DNA from: JBGSKY01 sp041740995
GTDB taxonomy: Bacteria > Planctomycetota > Planctomycetia > Pirellulales > Pirellulaceae
Assembly: GCA_041740995.1 (NCBI GenBank)
Contig: JBGSKY010000246.1
Coordinates: 1-15,074 of the forward strand
Direction of reading: 5' to 3'
Length of the DNA stretch: 15,074 nucleotides
Positions 1 to 7,733 of this stretch are shown piece after piece (position 1 is the first letter of the stretch; every line of letters begins with the position of its first letter). The translations under genes and the position numbers were made by a program. The notes under the pieces were generated by a model. The model did not search any database. It saw only the letters and a list, made by a program, of their open reading frames with translations, and was not told where the DNA came from.

Positions 1-1090
1 CGGGGTTGGCAGCCAATTGTCCGCAGGCAGCGGCTATGTTTTGTCCGCCAGAATTCCTGACGGTCGTGAACAACCCAGCAGATCGCAGCTCTCGCGCGAT
101 TTGCCAAATGCGATCCGGACGAGTTCGGCGAAGCAAGGGACCGCACGCCCCCGTAGAATCAATCGACTCATTATACGGTATAAGATTAATCTCAACACGA
201 AGCCCGCGACAGAAGTTTTTTAAAGCTTCAATATCTTTTTCGCGATCTGTAACGCCATCGAGCAAAACTATCTCAAGCCAAAAAGTTCGCTCTGGGAATT
301 CATTGCCAAGGTCGACGATTGTTTGACGAATTGAACCAAGTGACCCAACGCCTCGTGGAACAATGAGTTTTCGAATCTCGGGATCGCAAGAATGTAAACT
401 AACTGCAATTCTTATTGACGGGAATTCTCGAGCACAGTTGGATATTTGATGCACAACTCCAGCTGTCGAAACACAAATGTGACTTCCAGACAAATAGAAA
501 ACGTCATCTCGCATCATTTCCTGAATCGAATGGCGAACATTAGCCCAGTTATGAAACGGCTCACCCATCCCCATGAAGACAACGTTGCGAACGCGCAAAC
601 CGACTCGCAGTGATTCTTGCCTCAACAAAAGAAGCTGCTCCAGAATTTCGTAAGCAGTTAAATTGCGTTGAAGACCAATCCGGCCAGTAGCGCAAAACGA
701 ACATTTCACTCCACAGCCTACTTGGCTCGACAAACAAGCGGTCGCTCGCGCCGATCGACTGGACGGAATCAATACCGCCTCGATCGACTGCGAGTCTCGG
801 GTTTCTAAAAGCAATTTGATCGTTCGATCGTGCGGATCGACCTGACGACGAAGCACCTTCAACAGACGATTGGGCGCATCTGGGATACTTTCCCTATCAC
901 TCACCGATGGCTCCAATTGCCAAGCCGCCTTCAAGGCTTGCCAGTGCAACTCGATCGGCTCACCGCGTTGAAGTACGCGCCACCGCAATCGACGCAGATC
1001 GCGGCGCTGAGCCGGTTGTAACAGCCAACGCCAAAAACCTAGCGTGGCGGCTTGTGGCTGCATCGGATTGGCAATTGGCAATTCAAGCAT
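1..1090 (-). CDS. RlmN/Cfr-family radical SAM 23S rRNA (adenine-C2/C8) methyltransferase, partial (3' end cut by window edge)
   Basis: The reverse strand is open from the ATG at 1090-1088 to the left edge, giving 363 visible residues without a stop. The 4Fe-4S motif CxxxCxxC is seen as CGVKCSFC (C126, C130, C133), followed by ATGRIGLQRNLT. The two methyl-transfer cysteines of the family are both present: C119 in ACLSSQVGC and C356 in AACGQL. FMGMGEP (about 173-179) is the SAM-binding GEP segment, and SLHS (about 231-234) is also typical. Family members methylate C2 (RlmN) or C8 (Cfr) of A2503 in 23S rRNA using a methyl-cysteine intermediate. The ATG is chosen because an in-frame TGA lies three codons upstream. 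The first 90 residues do not resemble the usual RlmN accessory domain, so this may be a second, RlmN-like paralogue. It lies 53 bp downstream of the permease gene on the same strand. Only the last few dozen residues should be missing. The family is certain; the exact target atom is not. Confidence 0.93.
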   Translation of the reverse strand, partial: MLELPIANPMQPQAATLGFWRWLLQPAQRRDLRRLRWRVLQRGEPIELHWQALKAAWQLEPSVSDRESIPDAPNRLLKVLRRQVDPHDRTIKLLLETRDSQSIEAVLIPSSRSARATACLSSQVGCGVKCSFCATGRIGLQRNLTAYEILEQLLLLRQESLRVGLRVRNVVFMGMGEPFHNWANVRHSIQEMMRDDVFYLSGSHICVSTAGVVHQISNCAREFPSIRIAVSLHSCDPEIRKLIVPRGVGSLGSIRQTIVDLGNEFPERTFWLEIVLLDGVTDREKDIEALKNFCRGLRVEINLIPYNESIDSTGACGPLLRRTRPDRIWQIARELRSAGLFTTVRNSGGQNIAAACGQLAANP

Positions 1091-1143
1091 GGTCGTTCAA
1101 GAGTGAAAATTTCAGAGGAAGCGAGTCGGGCACATTCCCTTCG

Positions 1144-4100
1144 CTATTGTGCTCGGAGCGAGCTAAGAAGCGACATTCGATTTACTTTCTGAACAGCAAA
1201 TGCGCCTGCGATCATCCCAAAGAAAAACACTAGCGATAACATCAACAGCGGCCAGCCAAGTTCACCAACACTTTGGCCGCTTCCGGACGCTAACGCGACG
1301 GATAGCATAGCGGCCAATAGGCCAATCAACGTCCCGCCACCCAACAGGACAAGATGTTCCGCCATCAAAGTTTTCGCAATGCGACCGGCGGAAAAGCCGA
1401 TTGCCCGTAAAACCCCGAACTCGCTTTGCCGCTCCACAACCGAGCGAATTTGTATAACTGCCAAACCCAGTGTCCCCAGAACCAATCCCAACGCGCCCAA
1501 CGATTGAAATGCACGCAAGTATGTATTCTGAACTGCGAGCAACTCTCGCAAGATCAAATCTGATCGTTTTGCATCCATGCCTTCATTCGCCCAACCTTTT
1601 TCTAAAGTAGCCGAAACTTCCGCGACGCGCTGCGAATCGCACCGTACTAGAAAAACGCGTTGCCCAGAGACATCAGGAAAGAGATCAGTGAAATTGGTTT
1701 CCCCGATAATCAACGACCCTTGTAAAATTGTGTTCTGTAAAAGTCCCACGGTTCGAAAATAGACTTCATTTTGGTCATATTGATAGTGAAACACTTCACC
1801 GATGCCAGCGGCTAAGTGCAAGCCCCACATGGCCGTGTTTTGGTCAATGATGACCGGTATCGGATCGTCAGCAGTTCCGACGGCACGCTTTTCTAGATGA
1901 CTCCAAACGCTCAAACCCTCGGGAACTTCGGCAACAGCAGCCCAAGCAAAATTTGAATTGGTGCCATTCTTTGCATTTGGATTTACATCAATGGATTGAA
2001 TCAACGGACTCATTCCAAGAACCTGCGGCTGATTGGCCTGATAAAGATTACTGCATCCAGCGTAATCGCCACCCCGCAATCGCATCCCGACAATACGGGT
2101 ATCAGTAAGGCCGGCGGCTTGTTCCCCGAGAGCATTGCGGCGAACCTGTTCATCATTTAAATCGCGTGAGACCGAAAGATTCGTCTGTGCCATGAGAGAA
2201 AAACCTCCGGTCCCAGCAAGGTCCGGTTCAACGTGAAAAAGGCTCACGCACAGAATCAAGAACGAAGCGATGGCGATCAGACTTACCGCCAATAGGCTTC
2301 GGAGCGGGTTGCGCTGCAGAGAACTTGACACCAACGTGCCGAAAGAAAACGAAAGAACTTCGGCTTTACTTGAACCACTCGACTTAAAGCCTGGTATTCC
2401 GAAACGGTAACGACGAACAACTAGTAATTGGAAAAGTAGTATCATCGCTACCAAAGCAAACATCCCCGCACCAAGAAACGCACCAGCTTTCGCGGGGCCT
2501 TCCAGAGTATCTGACGTGTTCGGCAAAATAATGACCAGAAGCGCGGAAACACTCAGCGCGATCAATGTGAACCATGGCGTGTTCTTTTGACGCTGGGACG
2601 GACCTGACACAGAATTGCCTCTGAGCAAATCGACGATCTTTTGCTTGAAAAGAAAGTAAACCGAAATCCAAATCGTCAAAAATGCAATTCCACCGCCGAT
2701 TAAAAGCCCTAATAAGATCGATCGCCATGACCAATGAAAACTGAGAAAGGGAACTCCAACGGCGCCAACCCACCGCCCACGCAACAAATCGAGAATCAAC
2801 AAGCAGAACGCAACACCTAGACCAAGCCCGATCAGGCTTCCAAAGACAACAACCAGAGCCGACTCACTCAATATCAAACGGCGGACTTTGGCCACTGTCC
2901 AGCCACCAGCCTGCAACAATCCCCACTGACTCGATCGAGTCTCGACCGCCAATCTCATCAGCAAGAAAATCAACATCAATGATGCAGCAATTACAAAGAA
3001 GCTGAGCGAAAGAAACAAAGCATCAAATGGCGTTGATCCGTTTGCCGCTTGAAGTTGTTGAGCTGCAAGCGGTAAAACCTGCCAACCTAACTCCGGTGCA
3101 ATGCCCTGTATTTTTGGAGTTAGCTTCTCAACGAGTTCCTCTACACTCGTGGCAACCTTCGGATCGATTCTAATGCTGCTTGCATTCCCAAACCGTGATC
3201 CAAAAAGTTTCTTTGCGTTGTCCAAGGATAGAAACAATTTGGGTGTCAGCCGATAGTCTTGCCAGTATTCATCATCTTCACTTCGAACTGTCCGAGTCAA
3301 CGGGAACGGCGTGTTCCAATCTGAAATCGAATCTTGATCTGTGATCCCCGCCACGGTCGGTGTCATCGAGGAATCATTGAAAGCGGTCGGTGATTCGGTT
3401 TCAAAACTGGCGGGACGATTGCGTCGAAAGCTGCGTGTTGGCTTTGTAATTGGGACGATGCCTTTGACAGTCGCTTCAAAGCTCCGTTCGACTTCGTGAC
3501 CATTTTCGTTTTCACTTTGAAAGTAATCAATTTGCAATCTATCGCCAATATTGAGGCCAAGGTTTTCAGCCAGCCAACTGTTGACCAAACAATCATCGGC
3601 ATCGAGCGATTGGCTTGAATCGATTGCCTCGCTTCGAAGCTGCCAAGTTTCCGCATTGGGTCCGATGCTAGCTGGATCAACGCCAGTAATTGTACTGTAC
3701 GGAACTACAGCCTTCGCCTTGTCGTTGATTGCCGAAGTAGTCGATGGCTCAATCGATATCGATATGCCATTCGCCAAATAGGTCAGTAAGACCATTGTGG
3801 AATCGAGCCCCAAAGTTTCTTGAACCACTTCGATGACGGGATCGGGAACAAGCAATCGATCGCTGGTCAGTTGATAATAATCGAAAGCTGGTGTGTCGCC
3901 CGCGTCGAGGACTGACGCGGTGTGTCGTTCGATCGCAATTCCTAGATCAGATAGCTGCAACGGCGTTTGACGCAAAATCTCCGAGGCCGAAGACTGCGAT
4001 GTTTTAAGATCAGCCTCGGTACGTCCATTCGTCAAATTGCTCGTCGCATACAATGCTGCATTAAATTGAAGCGGTCTCGATAATGCATCTTGAATTGTGG

Positions 4101-4761
4101 CGGCGGAAACAAACGCGTTGAGCGAGATCCGCTGCGAGCTTTGCAAATCAAATCGCGCTAGGCCCTCGTTTGGCAGAATGGCGACTAGCTCTAAGTTTCC
4201 TAAAGCGACTGTCTCACTGTCGCGTTTGCCAAGCGGATTGTCCGACGAGACCGCCGATTGAGCGGGCACTTGCATCGTCAATCGATCGCCAATTTTAACT
4301 GCTAATTCGTCAGCGACTGCTTGGTTGATCGCGATCTGATTTTTTTGCAAAGTCGGCGCCAATTGGTTTCCGCCTAGCTTCCAGAACGTATCGTCGATTC
4401 CCATTGAAACGACGCCGCTGGCGCGACGAACTTCTTGAAGAGACTGAATCTCGATGCTCGTCGCGGGAAATAGAATGATCGGCGTCGAGTTTGGTTCTGT
4501 ACGACTTAGCGTTTGCACATCAAAGAAATTTGGTGCCAACAGGACAAATTCGATTCGGCCGATTCGATCGAGTGCCAAAAATCGCAACGAACCGCGTAGG
4601 CTGTCTCCAACCAACAAGGCCCCCACAATTGTGGCGACCGCAGCGGCGATACCGAGAGAAATTGGCCACATAAGCTTGGGATAGTATCGCAGCGAGGCGA
4701 ACGCAAACGTCGTTAAACTGAACCGTGGCGACGAATCTGCGAAATTGGGCTGGCTGGGCAA
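1144..4761 (-). CDS. Large ABC transporter permease with duplicated FtsX/MacB-type domains
   Basis: About 1205 aa. Hydrophobic stretches (numbered from the TTG at 4761) give TM1 at about 32-52, an extracytoplasmic domain of about 525 residues, TM2-4 at about 580-602, 634-660 and 679-704, two linker helices at about 731-746 and 762-782, TM7 at about 819-841, a second extracytoplasmic domain of about 240 residues, and TM8-10 at about 1084-1104, 1136-1158 and 1170-1190. This twofold 'one helix, large domain, three helices' plan with two linker helices matches the ten-TM FtsX permeases (YbbP-like). The C-terminal part carries the FtsX signature, EFGVLRAIGFSAGRI then LSSLRA. Such proteins work with a MacB/LolD-like ATPase in lipoprotein, lipid or peptide export, or as mechanotransmitters. 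No such ATPase is in the window. The frame stays open to a TTG at 4803, but the TTG at 4761 follows AAGAGGAAA by 7 nt and is preferred. The substrate is unknown. Confidence 0.9.
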   Translation of the reverse strand: MPSQPNFADSSPRFSLTTFAFASLRYYPKLMWPISLGIAAAVATIVGALLVGDSLRGSLRFLALDRIGRIEFVLLAPNFFDVQTLSRTEPNSTPIILFPATSIEIQSLQEVRRASGVVSMGIDDTFWKLGGNQLAPTLQKNQIAINQAVADELAVKIGDRLTMQVPAQSAVSSDNPLGKRDSETVALGNLELVAILPNEGLARFDLQSSQRISLNAFVSAATIQDALSRPLQFNAALYATSNLTNGRTEADLKTSQSSASEILRQTPLQLSDLGIAIERHTASVLDAGDTPAFDYYQLTSDRLLVPDPVIEVVQETLGLDSTMVLLTYLANGISISIEPSTTSAINDKAKAVVPYSTITGVDPASIGPNAETWQLRSEAIDSSQSLDADDCLVNSWLAENLGLNIGDRLQIDYFQSENENGHEVERSFEATVKGIVPITKPTRSFRRNRPASFETESPTAFNDSSMTPTVAGITDQDSISDWNTPFPLTRTVRSEDDEYWQDYRLTPKLFLSLDNAKKLFGSRFGNASSIRIDPKVATSVEELVEKLTPKIQGIAPELGWQVLPLAAQQLQAANGSTPFDALFLSLSFFVIAASLMLIFLLMRLAVETRSSQWGLLQAGGWTVAKVRRLILSESALVVVFGSLIGLGLGVAFCLLILDLLRGRWVGAVGVPFLSFHWSWRSILLGLLIGGGIAFLTIWISVYFLFKQKIVDLLRGNSVSGPSQRQKNTPWFTLIALSVSALLVIILPNTSDTLEGPAKAGAFLGAGMFALVAMILLFQLLVVRRYRFGIPGFKSSGSSKAEVLSFSFGTLVSSSLQRNPLRSLLAVSLIAIASFLILCVSLFHVEPDLAGTGGFSLMAQTNLSVSRDLNDEQVRRNALGEQAAGLTDTRIVGMRLRGGDYAGCSNLYQANQPQVLGMSPLIQSIDVNPNAKNGTNSNFAWAAVAEVPEGLSVWSHLEKRAVGTADDPIPVIIDQNTAMWGLHLAAGIGEVFHYQYDQNEVYFRTVGLLQNTILQGSLIIGETNFTDLFPDVSGQRVFLVRCDSQRVAEVSATLEKGWANEGMDAKRSDLILRELLAVQNTYLRAFQSLGALGLVLGTLGLAVIQIRSVVERQSEFGVLRAIGFSAGRIAKTLMAEHLVLLGGGTLIGLLAAMLSVALASGSGQSVGELGWPLLMLSLVFFFGMIAGAFAVQKVNRMSLLSSLRAQ

Positions 4762-4768
4762 AAGTAGC

Positions 4769-4777
4769 TTTCCTCTT
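4769..4777 (-). promoter_or_regulatory. Ribosome binding site deciding the permease start
   Basis: On the minus strand AAGAGGAAA lies 7 nt before the TTG at 4761-4759. Clear Shine-Dalgarno sites are rare in this window, and the other possible start (TTG at 4803) has none, so this site argues for the shorter protein. The only in-frame ATG before the first membrane helix lies directly at its start, at about 4671, and would remove the cytoplasmic lead-in. Confidence 0.55.
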
Positions 4778-4909
4778 AATGCGTTGTGTTGTTTGAGAAC
4801 CAAAAATTGTAACCGGTTCGATGACTTTGAGAAAATTGGCCTCGCTGTGACCGTTCAAAAAACTGTATAGGTTTTTGGGAAGAGAGAAGGGGGCTCGTGT
4901 TTTGAGTCG

Positions 4910-4923
4910 ATCCAACGTTGGAT
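4910..4923. repeat. 14-bp perfect palindrome, possible operator
   Basis: ATCCAACGTTGGAT reads identically on both strands. It ends 21 nt before the ATG of the small exported protein at 4945. It could be a binding site for a dimeric regulator of that gene or of the divergent permease, or a short hairpin in the 5' leader. No second copy was noticed in the window. The symmetry is seen directly; the function is inference. Confidence 0.45.
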
Positions 4924-4944
4924 GATTGCAGAGAATTTAAGACC

Positions 4945-5286
4945 ATGAAGACCAAATTTGCTTTAATCGTGCTGACCCTCGGTGTGTTCTTTTCAAGCAG
5001 CAACGACTTGAAGGCCGAGGGATGGAGCTGGAATCCAATCAATGCCGTTACGCAACCAAATTGGTTTACGAAATCGGTGTCTGCGACTGGAACAGCAGTC
5101 AAGAAAACCACAACTGGAACCTGGAATGCCGTCTCCAAGGGGACCGCGACAGTCTGGCACAAAACAACCGATTGGCTTGATCCTTACCCGAACAAGCCTG
5201 ACAAAACGACATCGGCAAAAAGCTCGTTCGACGGAAAACCAGCCACAGCGCAAGAGTTCTTGAATCAAGATCGACCGGCCTACTAA
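4945..5286 (+). CDS. Small exported protein of unknown function
   Basis: 113 aa, not recognised as a named family. Residues 1-24 look like a Sec signal peptide: MKTK, a hydrophobic core FALIVLTLGVFF, then SSSNDLKA with likely cleavage after the AxA-like LKA (about residue 24). The mature part (about 89 aa) has a Thr/Lys/Trp-rich middle with loosely repeated units, TGTAVKKTT, TGTWNAVSKG and TATVWHKTTDW, then a polar tail with DPYPNKPDK. It has no cysteines and no membrane helix after the signal. The reading frame extends to an ATG at 4918, but ATG 4945 places the signal peptide at the N-terminus and is preferred. It is divergent from the permease gene, with a 182-bp gap to fabZ on its right. 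It is probably periplasmic or surface-located. The function is not known. Confidence 0.75.
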   Translation: MKTKFALIVLTLGVFFSSSNDLKAEGWSWNPINAVTQPNWFTKSVSATGTAVKKTTTGTWNAVSKGTATVWHKTTDWLDPYPNKPDKTTSAKSSFDGKPATAQEFLNQDRPAY

Positions 5287-5468
5287 ACAATCGTCCTGCC
5301 ATAGGCTTGCGAATTGATTTGTAGCGGTAGGATGCAAGTCCTGCGGTTCAAGGCATGCGAGACGCCATTGGGGTTTCACAAGGCTGCCATTGCAATACAT
5401 TTATTATTTGCAGTGTGTCACACCTTTGTTGATTCAACCAAACCTTTTTAACGTCTCCAATTTAACCC
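5287..5468. other. Intergenic region upstream of the FabZ-like gene
   Basis: 182 bp without a gene. It holds a decayed copy of the GCAA-looped palindrome (5324-5348, listed separately) and an 11-bp odd palindrome GTGTG-T-CACAC at 5413-5423, which could be an operator or chance. The 40 bp before fabZ are AT-rich, but no good promoter pair stands out and there is no Shine-Dalgarno site. Confidence 0.4.
5324..5348 (+). repeat. Degenerate copy of GCAA-loop palindromic repeat
   Basis: The core AGGAT-GCAA-GTCCT folds as a stem (A-T, G-C, G-C, A-T, T-G wobble) with a GCAA loop. It is flanked by GCGG on the left and CGGTT on the right, as in the units at 11952-12089. The spacing of flanks, stem and loop is the same, with several substitutions, so I read it as an old member of the same family. 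Confidence 0.5.
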
Positions 5469-5936
5469 ATGGCTGTTGAAACCAAACTGGAAGCAATTCT
5501 TTCGGCGATTCCGCATCGATCGCCAATGCTGTTGGTCGATGAAATATTGAACCAGACAGAAAGTTCAATTTGCTGTTCAAAAACGTTCTCCGGAAACGAG
5601 CATTTCCTTCAGGGACACTTTCCGCAATTTCCGTTGGTCCCAGGTGTGATATTGTGCGAATGTGCTTTGCAGAGCGGCGCAATTCTTCTGAGCAGCAAGA
5701 CGCCGCAGAACGATTATGTTCCGGTCGCGACTCGGATGGACAATGTCAAATTCAAGCAGATGGTCCGCCCTGGTGACACGGTTCAGATCGATGTGACGCT
5801 CAATGAAGTCGTTTCAACGGCTTATTTTATGACCGGAAAAGTGACCGTCAGTGGAAAACTGGCCGCTCGGTTAGACTTCGCCTGCTCGGTTGCCCCAATG
5901 CCAAAATCCGACGCAGCATCGGATAACGTCAGTTAA
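5469..5936 (+). CDS. FabZ-like 3-hydroxyacyl-ACP dehydratase (hotdog fold)
   Basis: 155 aa, close to the usual FabZ length of about 145-155. IPHRSPMLLVDEI (residues 14-26) is the FabZ N-terminal motif. GHFPQFPLVPGVILCE (49-64) carries the catalytic His (H50) and Glu (E64), at the same spacing as His54/Glu68 of E. coli FabZ. VKFKQMVRPGDTVQIDV (93-109) is the conserved central strand region. The enzyme dehydrates 3-hydroxyacyl-ACP to trans-2-enoyl-ACP in type II fatty acid synthesis in the cytoplasm. No other fab gene is near, so it may be a second FabZ or a related dehydratase working on another acyl carrier product; the sequence alone cannot decide. The start ATG has no visible Shine-Dalgarno site. 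The C-terminal tail PMPKSDAASDNVS is likely disordered. Confidence 0.88.
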   Translation: MAVETKLEAILSAIPHRSPMLLVDEILNQTESSICCSKTFSGNEHFLQGHFPQFPLVPGVILCECALQSGAILLSSKTPQNDYVPVATRMDNVKFKQMVRPGDTVQIDVTLNEVVSTAYFMTGKVTVSGKLAARLDFACSVAPMPKSDAASDNVS

Positions 5937-6153
5937 ACCCTCCAATTTCGTTCGCCGATCCCTACTCCTTGATTCCTGGATTATTGAGCAAGAAACATAC
6001 GCCGCGAAGACTTTGACAGAAAATTCGCGTGTATTGTCAGTGGCAGCAAATAAAATGGAGAAGCGCTGGACAAGTCACAATCCTTACATGACGGCTCACG
6101 TGTGCGCTTGTGTGAAGTCAATTCCGGGCTCAGTATCTGTATTAACCTCTTAA
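5937..6153. other. Intergenic region between the FabZ-like and flippase genes
   Basis: 217 bp without a supported gene. An open frame crosses it, but its residues do not look coding. A TTGACA hexamer occurs near 6014 and a TAAAAT near 6050, but their spacing is wrong for one promoter. TGACA and TGTCA about 16 bp apart form a weak inverted repeat. An in-frame TAA at 6151-6153 directly precedes the GTG start of the flippase. Confidence 0.35.
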
Positions 6154-7488
6154 GTGCTTGCGATCTTGTCTTCTACGGTGACTCAACAACACGAATCTAT
6201 ATCACCGTACGAGCCGGGTGAAATTCCGATTGAGCGAACTTGGCTCGATAAATTGCGCAGCGTTTCAGGTGTGGCGAGTACCATCGGCGTCTCGTTTGGT
6301 GTCTTTGGATTCTTTGCGATTCAAGGAATCATCCTTGCAAGAATGCTCGGACCGATTGGTCGAGGCGAATTTGCAGTCGCTAATCTTTATGCCCAAGCGC
6401 TGATGTACATCGGATTGCTTGGTGCACCTGAACTGTTCGCTCGGCTAGCTGCCAATCACGAAAACGAAGTCGAGGTTCGTCGCGCCGCGGGCCGTTACGG
6501 AATTTTTGCCGGACTGGTCACAGCTACGGCATGTATCGTTCTAAGTTTTTTGACGACCTCAAACTCACAGCAATATCTTCTGCCGATGGCCTTCGTTTGC
6601 GCTGCCGCTACAGCCGCTCAACAAATCAGGTTGAGCGTTCAAGCAATCGATCACGGACGCCGCCAAATGCTGCGCTACAATGTATGCCGAATGATCGCTG
6701 CGGCTCTCTTCCCGATCGTTCTGTTAGCGGTCTGGAGCACCGGTCGGTCGAGCGTGCCGACAGCCTGCTGGACGCTTTTGATCTGTTCCGTTGCGACCGT
6801 CGCGCTGTGCCAATGGGGTATGAATGGAAGTTGGTTGGGACGACCAGCGATCGGACTTTTGGATTCATTGAAGATGGCCAAATCGATTACCGGATCGGTC
6901 GCAATCAACGAGCTGATGGAACGACTTGATTTGGTTTTAATTGTTTGGTTTTTATCGTCGACCAAACTCGAAATTGTCGGCGCATATGCCGCCGCGATTC
7001 CTGTTGCCGGCGTGATGATGATTATCCCCAACGCCGCCGCTCTCTACATTTTCAATCGTGCCGCCAGAGCCCATGAGACACCGACGCAAAGCGAAATGTG
7101 GACAGCGATTGGTGGCTTGGTCGCCTTGCAAGTCAGCTTCGGGATTCTGCTCGCGGTAGCGATTCCGTTTCTTCTACCGTTTATGTATGGCGAACGCTTT
7201 GAATCGGCGATTATGTTTGCCGAAGTGCTAATCCCAGCAGCGGCCCTTCGCGGTCTACTGCAATCAGCCGACGCCTACTTGCGAGCTCGTGGCCGTTCGA
7301 CGGTCAGCATTCCTCCGCGGTTCGTCGGCGTCGCGATTATTTTAGTCACCTCGTTCGTTGGTTGGTCTTGGCTCGGGCCGTATGCAGTCCCGCTCGGCCT
7401 GACGCTTGCCCAGCTTTACTGCTTTTTTGCGGTTTTGAGCAAAGTTCAGCGAGATATCTCCCAGAACTCCCCCGCACCAACGGTTTGA
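6154..7488 (+). CDS. Polysaccharide biosynthesis flippase (MOP superfamily, Wzx-like)
   Basis: 444 aa, the usual length of Wzx-type flippases (400-500). Roughly twelve hydrophobic segments begin at about residue 40. Typical motifs are ARMLGPIGRGEFAVANLY (62-79), the N-terminal 'LGPxGRGE' signature, and FLLPFMYGERF followed by AEVLIPAAALRGLL (about 339-369), the C-terminal repeat-like element. These proteins flip lipid-linked sugar units across the inner membrane for O-antigen, exopolysaccharide or holdfast synthesis. The GTG start is the first possible codon after an in-frame TAA; TTG 6166 or GTG 6178 are alternatives that would shorten it by 4 or 8 residues. The cytoplasmic lead is about 35 residues. 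A WecG-family glycosyltransferase lies about 3 kb downstream on the same strand, which supports a surface-glycan role. The substrate is unknown. Confidence 0.85.
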   Translation: MLAILSSTVTQQHESISPYEPGEIPIERTWLDKLRSVSGVASTIGVSFGVFGFFAIQGIILARMLGPIGRGEFAVANLYAQALMYIGLLGAPELFARLAANHENEVEVRRAAGRYGIFAGLVTATACIVLSFLTTSNSQQYLLPMAFVCAAATAAQQIRLSVQAIDHGRRQMLRYNVCRMIAAALFPIVLLAVWSTGRSSVPTACWTLLICSVATVALCQWGMNGSWLGRPAIGLLDSLKMAKSITGSVAINELMERLDLVLIVWFLSSTKLEIVGAYAAAIPVAGVMMIIPNAAALYIFNRAARAHETPTQSEMWTAIGGLVALQVSFGILLAVAIPFLLPFMYGERFESAIMFAEVLIPAAALRGLLQSADAYLRARGRSTVSIPPRFVGVAIILVTSFVGWSWLGPYAVPLGLTLAQLYCFFAVLSKVQRDISQNSPAPTV

Positions 7489-7509
7489 TGCTTGGTCGTG
7501 CGCAAGCAT
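7488..7509 (+). terminator. Hairpin directly after the flippase stop
   Basis: ATGCTTG and CAAGCAT form a perfect 7-bp stem around an 8-nt loop, starting on the last base of the TGA stop. No T-run follows, so it is either a weak or Rho-assisted terminator or an mRNA 3'-end stabiliser. Confidence 0.35.
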
Positions 7510-7733
7510 TGTCGAACGCGCGTCAGATGACCAAAGCGCTCGTAGCATGTCGCATCTTGCGTTTGGCGACTACAATTCAACGCGTCCCTCCGCCTCGGAA
7601 TTCGTCGCGCGAGCTGACAGATTGTATAACGAGCAGCCAAACCGATTTTTTTCCGCAGTCAGCGAGTCTTAAAAGCTCCGCAGACTTGCCGGTACATTAC
7701 GACCGACAACCAGCAAAATCCTCATTCCATCTT
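7489..7733. other. Intergenic region before the DUF6677-like gene
   Basis: 245 bp. Besides the hairpin at 7488-7509, a TATAAC hexamer at 7625-7630 could be a -10 box, with only a poor -35 (TTCGTC, 18-bp spacer) upstream. A reading frame from 7362 crosses the whole gap into the next gene, but its part before 7734 overlaps the flippase gene and does not look coding. Confidence 0.35.

Larger units (their letters stand above)
4762..4944. promoter_or_regulatory. Intergenic region between divergent permease and exported-protein genes
   Basis: These 183 bp must hold promoters for both directions, since the permease is read leftward and the exported-protein gene rightward. I see no strong consensus -35/-10 pair. 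A weak rightward candidate is TGTATAGG near 4863-4870. The clearest structured element is the 14-bp palindrome at 4910-4923, listed separately. An 8-bp palindrome AACCGGTT is at about 4811-4818. Confidence 0.4.

Noticed and set aside
4918..4944. Nine extra N-terminal residues on the small exported protein.
   Set aside because: They would put charged and polar residues in front of a clean signal peptide, and the palindrome 4910-4923 would overlap that start.
5413..5423. Odd palindrome GTGTG-T-CACAC before the FabZ-like gene as a regulator site.
   Set aside because: Only five base pairs per arm; expected by chance at this scale and without a second copy. Kept only as a remark.
6014..6056. Promoter before the flippase from TTGACA and TAAAAT.
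   Set aside because: The two hexamers are about 30 bp apart, too far for one sigma70 promoter.
5890..6153. An open frame of 87 codons crossing the gap after the FabZ-like gene.
   Set aside because: It begins inside the FabZ-like gene in another frame, has no recognisable motif, and its residue mix looks like noncoding DNA.
7362..7733. An N-terminal extension of 124 residues on the DUF6677-like protein.
   Set aside because: It overlaps the flippase 3' end in another frame and has no coding character; the ATG at 7734 gives a protein that begins sensibly.
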